Origin: a virus
DNA: 64,000 bases
IMG/VR virus record: IMGVR_UViG_3300032893_000011
Coordinates: 1-64,000 of that record
Strand: one strand, 5' to 3'
The translations under genes and the position numbers were made by a program. Under the pieces are notes generated by a model that was given only the letters and a program-made list of their open reading frames with translations, did no database searches and was not told the origin of the DNA. This document shows, piece after piece, positions 24,535-31,462 of the stretch. How positions within the stretch are numbered: position 1 is the stretch's first letter; every line of letters starts with the position of its first letter.

Positions 24535-26151
24535 GTGGCCGCCCCGAAGCTCTACCACTGGCGGCGTGTCCGCAACTTCGGCGACGAACTCTCCGCATGG
24601 ATCATGGCCCGCCTGAACGTCGCCTACGACGCCGCCGAGCCCCGCGACGCGAACCTGGTCATCTGCGGGTCGGTGCTCGAACACCTGCACCCCGGCTGGG
24701 TCGGCACCGTCTGCGGCGCCGGCCTGCTGCGCGAAACGTCCACGGCGGACCTGTCGCTGGCGCGGGTGGTGGCGCTGCGCGGCAAACTGACCGCCGCCCG
24801 CACCCGCGGCCTACCCAAACAGCCCGTCCTGGGCGACCCCGGCCTGCTCGTGTCGCGCTGGGCGCCGCAGATCGTCGCCAAACACGACCTCGGCGTGGTG
24901 CCCCACTGGTCCGACGACAGCCTCGCGTCCCGGTTCCCCTACGGGCTGCTGATCGACCCGCGCCGGGCGCCCGGCGACGTGATCCGCGACATCGGCGCCT
25001 GCAAACGCGTCGTGTCCTCCAGCCTGCACGGCCTGATCGTCGCCGACAGCTTCGGCATCCCGCGGCGGGCCGAGCTGTTCCCCGACGCCGGCAAACCCTA
25101 CGAGGGCGGCGACTTCAAGTACCGCGACTACGCCTCGATCTACGACACCCACCCGCACTGGGGAGAGTTCTGGCGCGCCCCCTACACCGTCGTCGAGGCC
25201 GTCAAGAACCGGCTGCGCGACGCCCTGGCCGAGGCGACGAACACCCCCGTCCCCCGCATCGACATCACCCCCCCGCCCGACGTGCCGCCCCGAACCCGCG
25301 GGCGACGTCCCCTGCTGAGCCTGCTCGTCCCGTTCCACCACGACCACACCGACAGCGAGCACCGCGCCCGCGTCTGGGCGTGGCTAGCCCGCCACTGGCA
25401 CGCGCAGCTACCCGACGCCGAAATCCTCATCGGCCACTGCCCCACTCTGCCCTACAGCAAGTGCCGCGCCGTCAACGAGGCCGCCGGCCGCGCCCGCGGC
25501 AAAGTGCTGTGCATCCTGGACGCCGACGCCTACCCCGACGCAAAAGTCATCCGACGCTGCGCCGCCGACATCATCGCCGCCACCACCGCCGGGCGCAGGC
25601 TGTGGCACGTCCCCTATCGCCGCCTGTACCGCCTGTCCCGCGACTACACCGAGACACTGCTCGAAACCGACCCGACCCGGCCGTACGCGATGCCCTCACC
25701 GCCCAACGGCGCGTGGCTGGAACCCGACAGCCGCAACACCGTCGCCCACGGCTACCTCTACGGCGCCATGTGCATGATCATGCCCACCGAGGCCTTCTTC
25801 ACCGCCGGGGGCATGGACCCCCGCATGGCCGGATGGGGCGGGGAGGACATCAGCTTCCTGCGCTCGCTCGACACCCTGTACGGCCTGCACGAGGTCGTCG
25901 ACGCGGACATCTGCCACCTGTGGCACCTGCGGCCCGGCAAGGACTGGAAAACGCGGACATGGCAGGGCCAGGCGGCGGGCCTGGCCAACTCGCGGCTGGC
26001 GCAGCGCTACGCGGCGGCCACGGGCGAGCCGGGGTTCATGCGCCAGCTCGTCGCCGAGTACGCCCAACCCGCCCCGCTGTCGATGGAGTACCTGCGGCCG
26101 GCTAGAACGAGCCAGGCGGGTGCCCGGCGAAAACGAGCGCCAAGTCCTTGA
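24535..26151 (+). CDS. Polysaccharide pyruvyltransferase-like domain fused to a GT2 glycosyltransferase
   Basis: Residues 1-235 match polysaccharide pyruvyl transferases: RRVRNFGDELSAWIM, VICGSVLEH, LGDPGLLVSRW and SSSLHGLIVADSFGIP, with the conserved His. Residues about 260-520 are a GT-A enzyme: LLSLLVPFHHDH, CILDADAYPDA (DxD) and GGMDPRMAGWGGEDISFL as the catalytic region. One protein would thus both transfer a sugar and add a pyruvate ketal, or the first domain has another role. The start is GTG 24535. A small opposite-strand gene overlaps the last 50 nt. Confidence 0.8.
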   Translation: MAAPKLYHWRRVRNFGDELSAWIMARLNVAYDAAEPRDANLVICGSVLEHLHPGWVGTVCGAGLLRETSTADLSLARVVALRGKLTAARTRGLPKQPVLGDPGLLVSRWAPQIVAKHDLGVVPHWSDDSLASRFPYGLLIDPRRAPGDVIRDIGACKRVVSSSLHGLIVADSFGIPRRAELFPDAGKPYEGGDFKYRDYASIYDTHPHWGEFWRAPYTVVEAVKNRLRDALAEATNTPVPRIDITPPPDVPPRTRGRRPLLSLLVPFHHDHTDSEHRARVWAWLARHWHAQLPDAEILIGHCPTLPYSKCRAVNEAAGRARGKVLCILDADAYPDAKVIRRCAADIIAATTAGRRLWHVPYRRLYRLSRDYTETLLETDPTRPYAMPSPPNGAWLEPDSRNTVAHGYLYGAMCMIMPTEAFFTAGGMDPRMAGWGGEDISFLRSLDTLYGLHEVVDADICHLWHLRPGKDWKTRTWQGQAAGLANSRLAQRYAAATGEPGFMRQLVAEYAQPAPLSMEYLRPARTSQAGARRKRAPSP

Positions 26152-26281
26152 GCACCGTCTCGGCCTCCTGCTGAAACGCCGGGGGCAGGCCCGTCATGTC
26201 GGGCACGATCTGCGTGAGCCACCCAAGGGCAAGCGACCCGAAAATGACCTGCACGGTCGTCAGACCCGGCACTGACTGCAT
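26102..26281 (-). CDS. Small membrane-type protein, 59 aa
   Basis: From the ATG at 26281 with an AGAGGAG ribosome site the product has one hydrophobic stretch (VQVIFGSLALGWLTQIV) and an acidic helix. It runs against its neighbours and overlaps the end of the pyruvyltransferase fusion by 50 nt. A holin-like role next to the Rpf gene is possible, but the evidence is thin. Confidence 0.42.
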   Translation of the reverse strand: MQSVPGLTTVQVIFGSLALGWLTQIVPDMTGLPPAFQQEAETVLKDLALVFAGHPPGSF

Positions 26282-26341
26282 CGCGGGCTCCTCTGCGTGG
26301 TCCCAGCGCATAATAATGCATCCGAAGGGTGGGAGGCGCCG

Positions 26342-26449
26342 ATGGACATCCCCCTGACCGTGCTGCTGGTCGTGGCCGCTATCCTGCTGACCGTTTTCGC
26401 GGTCGAGACCTGGGAGGTCCTAAGAGACGAGACCCATCACCCCAGGTAA
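26342..26449 (+). CDS. Small single-helix membrane protein, 35 aa
   Basis: GGGAGG precedes ATG 26342. The product is one membrane helix (LTVLLVVAAILLTVFAV) with a short charged tail. It lies just upstream of the secreted Rpf protein and could assist lysis or secretion. DNA from 26450 to 26543 holds only an AT-richer stretch and a CCCC/GGGG hairpin. Confidence 0.5.
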   Translation: MDIPLTVLLVVAAILLTVFAVETWEVLRDETHHPR

Positions 26450-26543
26450 CAGCGCCATCGCGTTAAGATAACGATGAGAATACGCTGAATTCGGGTGTCG
26501 AGAACCCCTACACCGCATGGGGTGGCGAGTAGGGTAACCCGCC

Positions 26544-26861
26544 ATGACTGCCAAATCATATGTAATCGGTGCTGCCCTGCTCGCCGCGATCAGTGTATCC
26601 GCAACCCCCGCCCAGGCGCAGCCGCTGCCACGCGACTGGGGCTCGATCGCCCAATGCGAATCGGGCGGCAACCCGGCCACCAACACCGGCAACGGCTTCT
26701 ACGGCATGTACCAGATCCAGCAGAGCACATGGGTGGGGGCCGGCGGCCTGCAGTTCGCCGCCCGCGCCGACCTGGCCACACCCGCGCAGCAGACCATCGT
26801 CGCCGACCGGATCATGGCCACCCAAGGCCCGGGCGCCTGGCCGGTGTGCTCTAGGAGGTAG
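26544..26861 (+). CDS. Secreted Rpf-like peptidoglycan muralytic protein
   Basis: After a signal peptide (IGAALLAAISVSATPAQA) comes a complete small Rpf domain: WGSIAQCESGGNP with catalytic E39, NTGNGFYGMYQIQQSTW, and a closing AWPVC that pairs with C38. Resuscitation-promoting factors are lysozyme-like enzymes of actinobacteria that cut peptidoglycan. Here the domain fills the whole mature protein. It could open the wall for a conjugation channel (VirB1-like), help lysis, or wake dormant hosts. TAGGGT lies eight bases upstream of the ATG. Confidence 0.9.
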   Translation: MTAKSYVIGAALLAAISVSATPAQAQPLPRDWGSIAQCESGGNPATNTGNGFYGMYQIQQSTWVGAGGLQFAARADLATPAQQTIVADRIMATQGPGAWPVCSRR

Positions 26862-27387
26862 CGAACAGCGACAGCGGCCCGGAGACATCCGCGTCGATGT
26901 CGGCGGCGCTCGCAGCCACCAGGACCGGCCGGACCGTCACGTGGACCGCGAACTCCTCGCCAGCCTCGGCGAGACGTTTCGTGCCGCCCCAATGCACCAC
27001 CTGCGAGTCGTCGGCGATAACCGGGCCGGTGATCGCGTCAAAAATTGCGCGTGCGAGCTTGTCGGCGTCGGGACGCTTCACCGCCTGCGGGGTGCGCCGC
27101 GGCGTCGACTTGGGCCGCGGCAACACGACGTCCAGGTGCACGCTCACCGCGCCGGTCAGCAGCGGCCGCCCCCGCATCGCCACCCGGGCGGCCAGGGCGA
27201 CCCGCTGCCGCCACGGCCCCACCTGCGGGTTGTCCTCCACCAGGTTGACCACGACACGGCCGTTGCGGTCACGCACCGGCTGCCTGAAACGGTCGGTGAC
27301 GACGAACGACCGCTTACTCCCCTGCGGCTGCGCCTTCCCGGGCACGGTGAACCGAATCGGCGGGCCCATGAACCTGACCTCGGTCAC
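26851..27387 (-). CDS. rusA: RusA-type Holliday junction resolvase
   Basis: The 178-residue product has FTVPGKAQPQGSKRSF near the start and the signature KRPDADKLARAIFDAITG followed by VIADDSQVVHW, whose aspartates bind the catalytic metal in RusA resolvases. Phages use it to trim branched DNA before packaging or in recombination. GTG 27387 is supported by TATCAT six bases upstream; M at residue 7 is an alternative. Its 3' end overlaps the Rpf gene from the other strand by 11 nt. Confidence 0.9.
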   Translation of the reverse strand: MTEVRFMGPPIRFTVPGKAQPQGSKRSFVVTDRFRQPVRDRNGRVVVNLVEDNPQVGPWRQRVALAARVAMRGRPLLTGAVSVHLDVVLPRPKSTPRRTPQAVKRPDADKLARAIFDAITGPVIADDSQVVHWGGTKRLAEAGEEFAVHVTVRPVLVAASAADIDADVSGPLSLFATS

Positions 27388-27393
27388 AACCCA

Positions 27394-27399
27394 ATGATA
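27394..27399 (-). promoter_or_regulatory. Leaderless-type promoter TATCAT for the resolvase
   Basis: On the minus strand TATCAT plus six bases leads to GTG 27387. On the plus strand, 14 nt away, TATCGT at 27413-27418 lies seven bases before GTG 27426, making a compact divergent pair. Confidence 0.45.
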
Positions 27400-27416
27400 A
27401 TCGTGGAGGTGTTATC

Positions 27417-27827
27417 GTGCCCCCCGTGGGACAGACCCTGCTCATCCTGGCCGTCTACGTCCTATCATGCTCACGCGTGACACGGCTGATAAACAGCGAC
27501 GTCATTCTCGACCCCGCCCGGGTGTGGATGGCGCACCGTGCCGCCGCCGCCAAAACCGGGCGCGACGAGGCACTGAGCCACGGCCGCCACCACCACGCCG
27601 AACGGCTCGAACGCGCCACCGCCCGCTGGAATAAGGCGGTCTACTTCGTCGGCTGCCCGTGGTGCGTCGGGTTCTGGATCTGCCTCGCCGCGGCCTACCT
27701 GCCTGTTGCGCTCATCGGATGGCCGTGGTGGGCTGTCGTGCCGGTCGCGCTGTCGGCCAGCCACCTCGTCGGCGTAGCCTCGGCGCTGGACACCGAAGAC
27801 ATGCAGATAGAGGAGGAGAAGCCGTGA
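27417..27827 (+). CDS. DUF1360-like phage membrane protein
   Basis: The 136-residue protein has an N-terminal helix (LLILAVYVLSCSRVTRLI), a charged middle, then FVGCPWCVGFWICLAAAYL and two more membrane segments ending ASHLVGV. The CPWCxGFW and SHLVG pattern is shared by small phage membrane proteins of the DUF1360 type, function unknown. GGAGGT six bases before GTG 27417 supports that start; GTG 27426 is the leaderless alternative. A 17-nt sequence repeated at 43527 lies inside. Confidence 0.72.
   Translation: MPPVGQTLLILAVYVLSCSRVTRLINSDVILDPARVWMAHRAAAAKTGRDEALSHGRHHHAERLERATARWNKAVYFVGCPWCVGFWICLAAAYLPVALIGWPWWAVVPVALSASHLVGVASALDTEDMQIEEEKP
27468..27484 (+). repeat. 17-nt direct repeat with palindrome TCACGCGTGA (copy 1)
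   Basis: TGCTCACGCGTGACACG occurs here and at 43527-43543. Its core TCACGCGTGA is a perfect 10-bp palindrome. Both copies lie near the start of small membrane protein genes, in different reading frames. Confidence 0.6.
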
Positions 27828-28570
27828 CCACACGGGTGGCTGGCAAACTGGGGCGACGCCCGGCACTGCCGCCGGAGCAGAGGTTCGCGATCAAATGGGT
27901 CCACGAATACGGTGCCCTACCGGCACCGGCCTACCCGATAGACGTGTCCGGCGGCATCACCGACTGGGGCATGTACGGCAACGGCCCCGACCCCGACTGC
28001 ACGCTGCGCCCAGACGGCGTCGGGGACTGCTCCTTCGCGGCGCGGATCCACTACCAGATGGCCGTCGCCGCATGGGGCCACGAACACCCGCCCACCGAAA
28101 CCCCCAACCAGCTCGTCGCCGAATACCTCCAATACGACGACGGCATTGACCAGGGCGCCGTCCTCGCGCAGCTGCTGCTGAACTGGTACCAGACAGGCAA
28201 AATTGCGGCGTTCGCCCCCGTGCACCCCGACACGTCCGACGCCGCCCTTCAGGCCTTCCACGGACTCTACGTCGGCGTGAACCTGACACCCGACGCGCAG
28301 GACCTGTTCGCGGCCGGGCAGCCGTGGACCGTGGCCGACGGGCAGCAGCCCGATCCCGCCCTGGGGCACTGCGTCCTGCAGGTCAAAGCCGACGGGCACC
28401 GATTCAACGACTACGTCACATGGGCGGAGGACCAGCCCGCGACGCTGGACTGGTCGGATCTGTGCGTCGAGGAACGCTGGGCCGTCATCCTGCACGAGGA
28501 CACCGTCGCACCCCTCTACATCGACGTGTCTGTGCTGCGCGCCGACATCGACGCCCTCGACGCCGCCTAG
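27824..28570 (+). CDS. C39-like cysteine peptidase-like protein
   Basis: GTG 27824 has GGAGGAGAAG upstream. The 248-residue protein has GVGDCSFAARIHYQM, a Cys in the position of the C39/papain nucleophile, and later GHCVLQVKADGHRFNDYVTW, which gives a Gly-His and an Asn/Asp-type site. This resembles phage proteins annotated as C39-like peptidases. No signal peptide is seen, so it would act in the cell or the virion. The substrate is unknown. Confidence 0.64.
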   Translation: MTTRVAGKLGRRPALPPEQRFAIKWVHEYGALPAPAYPIDVSGGITDWGMYGNGPDPDCTLRPDGVGDCSFAARIHYQMAVAAWGHEHPPTETPNQLVAEYLQYDDGIDQGAVLAQLLLNWYQTGKIAAFAPVHPDTSDAALQAFHGLYVGVNLTPDAQDLFAAGQPWTVADGQQPDPALGHCVLQVKADGHRFNDYVTWAEDQPATLDWSDLCVEERWAVILHEDTVAPLYIDVSVLRADIDALDAA

Positions 28571-28654
28571 GGCTTGCACGCCGCCGCGCTAGGCTGCCGC
28601 CAGCCCCAACAACCAGAAAGTCGAGGCTGGAGCCCCTAGAAAGGGAGGCTGATC

Positions 28655-28834
28655 ATGGCACGTAGGCGAATGGGCGGCAGGCGCCGCCGCGTGGGCACCA
28701 CCGGACACCGGCACCACGCAGGACACACCCACATCGCGATCGCTGTGCACCACAGCACGCACCACCACGCAGCCCGCGCGGTAGGGCGCGGTGTGCGGCG
28801 GCGCGGACGGCGCCGGGCGCGTCGGCTCGTCTAA
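28655..28834 (+). CDS. His/Arg-rich mini-protein, 59 aa
   Basis: AAGGGAGG precedes the ATG. The product begins MARRRMGGRRRRVGTTGHRH, has about eleven His in the centre and an Arg-rich end. First of a run of cationic mini-proteins. The His-rich core may bind metal or buffer charge; nucleic-acid binding is inferred. Confidence 0.58.
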   Translation: MARRRMGGRRRRVGTTGHRHHAGHTHIAIAVHHSTHHHAARAVGRGVRRRGRRRARRLV

Positions 28835-28856
28835 CCCCCGAACCAGGGAAACTGCC

Positions 28857-29141
28857 ATGGCACGACGCAGGCATGGCGTCCACGCCCACGCCGGTGGGGC
28901 ACACGCCCACACCGGCGGGGCGGCGGGACGCATGGGGAGGCGAGCAGGTCGCCGCAGCGCACGCAGAGGCGTCGCACGGCGCAGGGGGCGCACACCCAAA
29001 CTCGGCACCGGCGCCCGATTCCGAAACCTCACCAAACAAGGTCTAAGCCCTCAATTGGCTGCGTGGATTGGAAGACGGAAATTCGGAAAAGCTCGCTACC
29101 AGGCTCTTTCTGCCGCCGGTAGGCGGCGGCGGAGGCGTTAG
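28857..29141 (+). CDS. Cationic protein with AHAGGA motif, 94 aa
   Basis: It opens MARRRHGVHAHAGGAHAHTGG, then Arg-rich repeats, an ordered segment (GARFRNLTKQGLSPQLAAWI) and a terminal run of arginines. It shares the N-terminal AHAGGA motif with the genes at 30664 and 30848. Its stop overlaps the opposite-strand HNH gene. Confidence 0.58.
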   Translation: MARRRHGVHAHAGGAHAHTGGAAGRMGRRAGRRSARRGVARRRGRTPKLGTGARFRNLTKQGLSPQLAAWIGRRKFGKARYQALSAAGRRRRRR

Positions 29142-29752
29142 CGTCCTCTGCGTGAGAGTGCAGCGCACTTTCGGGAGCAGAAACCTTTCCCGATTTCGCA
29201 GACGGGTCGATGATAAGTCGCTCCGCACCGCCTGCAGGTCTGATCAGGCGTTCGGCGAGGTGAAGGTGTGCCTTTTGGCGGAAGATTCCGCCACGCTTCG
29301 TGCTCAATCTGGTGACAGCGTTTACATAACGTTTCGAGGTTCGCCGGGTCACTGTTCCGGCGGTTCCCGTCTTGGTGGTGAATCAACAGGAACCTCGTGC
29401 TGCCGCATCGCTCGCAGGAGTCTTTGAGGTGGCGGCGATAGTGAATGGGAGATCGGCCGTCGACGTACATCGGGTTGTCGACGCCCAGCTGGAATGTCCC
29501 CTTCCGCTCGGCGGATTGCAAAGCGCCAAGACAGGAGCGCGAGCAGGCGCGGGCGGTGTCGATCCGTTTGGGCGAGATCGTGAAGACCGAGCCGCAGTGT
29601 TCACAGGTTTTCGTGGTGTTGGTGCGGTTCCATCCGGCTTGGGTGCCTTTGGCGGTGCAGGACAGGGAGCAGAAGCGTCCGGTGCCACTGCCTTTCCGCC
29701 GTTGGAAGGCGGTTCCGCAGTGCTCGCAGGTATAGGTAATCATGGTCGGCAT
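29138..29752 (-). CDS. HNH homing endonuclease with zinc knuckles
   Basis: The 204-residue protein has tandem CxxC knuckles (CEHCGTAFQRRKGSGTGRFC, then CEHCGSVF), an HNH core (SCERCGSTRFLLIHHQDGNR, NLETLCKRCHQIEH) and a last pair of knuckles. His-His-Asp followed by N and H fits the HNH fold. Composition is less GC-rich than its neighbours, and it is inserted against the direction of the cationic gene run, both signs of mobility. Confidence 0.87.
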   Translation of the reverse strand: MPTMITYTCEHCGTAFQRRKGSGTGRFCSLSCTAKGTQAGWNRTNTTKTCEHCGSVFTISPKRIDTARACSRSCLGALQSAERKGTFQLGVDNPMYVDGRSPIHYRRHLKDSCERCGSTRFLLIHHQDGNRRNSDPANLETLCKRCHQIEHEAWRNLPPKGTPSPRRTPDQTCRRCGATYHRPVCEIGKGFCSRKCAALSRRGR

Positions 29753-29796
29753 AGGCCAATTCTAGCGGCGAGGGCAAGCATGGAGGGGCGCTCGCG

Positions 29797-29904
29797 ATGC
29801 GGATGACCATCGACGTGCTGATGATCGCCTCTGCTGTCATAGCCGGTGCGATAATCGGGGCAGCGGCGGCCGTCCTGTGGCCGCGCGAGTGGAGGTGGAT
29901 GTAA
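29797..29904 (+). CDS. Small single-helix membrane protein, 35 aa
   Basis: One hydrophobic helix (IDVLMIASAVIAGAIIGAAA) ends in a Trp/Arg tail. The stop abuts the next ATG directly. Role unknown. Confidence 0.48.
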   Translation: MRMTIDVLMIASAVIAGAIIGAAAAVLWPREWRWM

Positions 29905-30033
29905 ATGGGAGGCCGTCCCTCTCGCCAAACCCCGGCGGACCGCCGATTGCGTGAAAACCGGGGCAAGCCGCATCCGATGCCCCAACCGGCGCCGGTGTCG
30001 AAGGAAGTCCGCAGGAAGATGGGACACAAGTAA
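29905..30033 (+). CDS. Basic small protein, 42 aa
   Basis: ATG follows the previous stop with no gap and the TAA overlaps the next ATG (TAATG). The product is Arg/Pro-rich and ends KEVRRKMGHK. Unknown. Confidence 0.48.
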   Translation: MGGRPSRQTPADRRLRENRGKPHPMPQPAPVSKEVRRKMGHK

Positions 30034-30179
30034 TGGCCATGATGAAGAAGATCCCGCGGGGGATGATGTCGCAGCCGGCGACGGCGGCGCAGGCGGGTGT
30101 GACCCGCTCGGCGGCATCGGCCGGTAAGTCGGCGGCGAGCACCGCGTCGATGCCCCGCATGCCCCGCAAGAGACCCTGA
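30033..30179 (+). CDS. Met/Ser/Ala-rich small protein, 48 aa
   Basis: It starts MAMMKKIPRGMMSQPATAAQ and ends in RMPRKRP; low complexity with basic ends. Overlaps the previous stop by one base. Confidence 0.47.
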   Translation: MAMMKKIPRGMMSQPATAAQAGVTRSAASAGKSAASTASMPRMPRKRP

Positions 30180-30216
30180 TCAACGGAAGTTCAAACTGCC
30201 AACGAAGGAGTTAGTT

Positions 30217-30408
30217 ATGGCACGTCGACGTGGCAGCCGCGGTGGCGGCCGGGGTCGGGGCGGGTCGAACGCCACGGCAGGACAGTACGGGTCGGGTGGC
30301 ACCCATGCCCAGGTGGCCGGCGGGGCGACCGCGCAGGTGAGCGGACCATCCACGTCGCTGCCCCCGGGTGGGCGGGGTGGCGGGCGCAGGCGCGGCCGTA
30401 GTGGCTAA
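30217..30408 (+). CDS. Gly/Arg-rich mini-protein, 63 aa
   Basis: GAAGGAG precedes the ATG. The N-terminus is MARRRGSRGGGRGRGG (RGG-box-like), the middle is neutral (GGTHAQVAGGATAQVSG), and the end is again RGG-like. RGG boxes bind RNA or DNA in other proteins; here that is inference. Confidence 0.58.
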   Translation: MARRRGSRGGGRGRGGSNATAGQYGSGGTHAQVAGGATAQVSGPSTSLPPGGRGGGRRRGRSG

Positions 30409-30538
30409 GAGCAAACGCGGCCCATCCGCTGTATGCCCCGGCGGCATGGCCGACGCAGGCATGGACGCGGCAGCCGAAGCAGTGCCCGTGAGGAAGAAGA
30501 AACACCGGAAGAAGGCGGGGCGTCGTCGTGGCGGCTAA
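30401..30538 (+). CDS. Lys/Arg-rich mini-protein, 45 aa
   Basis: GTG 30401 overlaps the previous gene. The middle (CPGGMADAGMDAAAEA) is neutral and both ends are basic (RKKKHRKKAGRRRGG). Member of the cationic run. Confidence 0.48.
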   Translation: MAKSKRGPSAVCPGGMADAGMDAAAEAVPVRKKKHRKKAGRRRGG

Positions 30539-30671
30539 GAAACGCGCGACTCGCCGCAGAACGTCCACGCGCACCTACTCGGGACGCCGCGGCGCCGTCA
30601 CCTACCAGATCACGGTCGGCCGATCCAGGGTGACGCACCGCCCAGCCCGGCGTCGGGGCCGTCGTGGCTAG
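30528..30671 (+). CDS. Arg-rich mini-protein, 47 aa
   Basis: GTG 30528 overlaps the previous gene by 11 nt. The product is basic with a short strand (AVTYQITVGRSRVTH). Its stop overlaps the next GTG start. Unknown. Confidence 0.48.
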   Translation: MAAKKRATRRRTSTRTYSGRRGAVTYQITVGRSRVTHRPARRRGRRG

Positions 30672-30855
30672 GCGCCGACGGACCGGGGTGAGCGCACACG
30701 CCGGCGGTGCCCGCGCGTCGGCGAATGAGATGTCCGTGCGGTTCCGCGAGATGGCGTTCCCGCATCCGTTCCCGGTCGGTAAGGCGGGCCGCGCCAGCGG
30801 CGGCGGATACACCCGGGCGGCCCGGTCAGGCCGGGCGCGGAGGCGCCGTGGCTAG
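30664..30855 (+). CDS. Cationic mini-protein with AHAGGA motif, 63 aa
   Basis: The product begins ARRRRTGVSAHAGGARASA and is closely related at its N-terminus to the next gene's product (ARKRRAGTTAHAGGAHASA), which marks a tandem duplication. The middle (MSVRFREMAFPHPFPVGK) is unique. Starts and stops overlap neighbours. Confidence 0.55.
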   Translation: MARRRRTGVSAHAGGARASANEMSVRFREMAFPHPFPVGKAGRASGGGYTRAARSGRARRRRG

Positions 30856-31053
30856 AAAACGCCGCGCTGGGACCACGGCGCATGCCGGCGGGGCCCACGC
30901 GTCGGCGGGCTACAAGCCGCCCTCGTCAACACCGGCCTATCTGCTCACCGGCGGGCCCCTGCCGGGGACGCGGCGGGCCTCGGGCCGAGCACCACATGCG
31001 GAGAACGCCTCACCAACCCCACCGCGAACGCTGAAAAGGCGGTGCCGTTCTGA
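30848..31053 (+). CDS. Cationic AHAGGA protein with apparent frame change
   Basis: From GTG 30848 the frame gives an AHAGGA N-terminus and YKPPSSTPAYLLTGGPLPG, then has no stop until 31462. The -1 frame ends TTCGERLTNPTANAEKAVPF with a TGA at 31051-31053 that overlaps the next ATG, but that frame has no start of its own. A frame change near 30960-30990, real or a sequencing error, would join the two. Without it, the protein would read through into the coiled-coil gene at 31262. Confidence 0.4.
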
Positions 31054-31265
31054 TGAGCATTCCGAAGCCGCCATTGGGTGCGAACCCCATCGCATGTGCA
31101 GTCTGCTTGAACATCGACAACCGCACCCGCAACCCAGCCACCACCATCGTCAACGGCTTCGCAGTCTGCGACAGCCACGCCGAACATCTGACCGGCGAGT
31201 ACACCGACTTCGCCGCGCTGATGCGGCGCATCAAAACCACCACCACCCCCGGAGAACCACTGTGA
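31053..31265 (+). CDS. CxxC/CxxH small zinc-type protein, 70 aa
   Basis: CAVCLNIDNRTRNPATTIVN then FAVCDSHAEHL gives CxxC and CxxH spaced by about 20 residues, a small zinc finger-like pattern found in many actinophage proteins. Coupled to the next gene (CTGTGA). Confidence 0.6.
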   Translation: MSIPKPPLGANPIACAVCLNIDNRTRNPATTIVNGFAVCDSHAEHLTGEYTDFAALMRRIKTTTTPGEPL

Positions 31266-31462
31266 ACCTCGATGAGCTGCTAGTGCAGATCGACACCGCG
31301 GTCTACGAACTTGAGTCTGAGGCTGTCAAGGCCGCCATTGAGGCGGATCGCTTGCGCGACGAGAACGCTGAACTACACCTGCGCGTCGCTGAACTCACCA
31401 CCGAACGCGACGACGCCCGAGCCCGAGCAGCGCACTACGCCCACGACAACCGCATGCTATGA
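31262..31462 (+). CDS. Coiled-coil protein, 66 aa
   Basis: GTG 31262. Almost entirely a heptad-patterned helix (LLVQIDTAVYELESEAVKAA, RLRDENAELHLRVAELTTER). Its stop overlaps the methyltransferase ATG. May be a partner or control protein; unknown. Confidence 0.6.
   Translation: MNLDELLVQIDTAVYELESEAVKAAIEADRLRDENAELHLRVAELTTERDDARARAAHYAHDNRML

Noticed and set aside
24597-26105. 502-codon Arg-rich frame inside the pyruvyltransferase-glycosyltransferase gene
   Set aside because: No recognisable motif; composition typical of an off-frame in GC-rich DNA.
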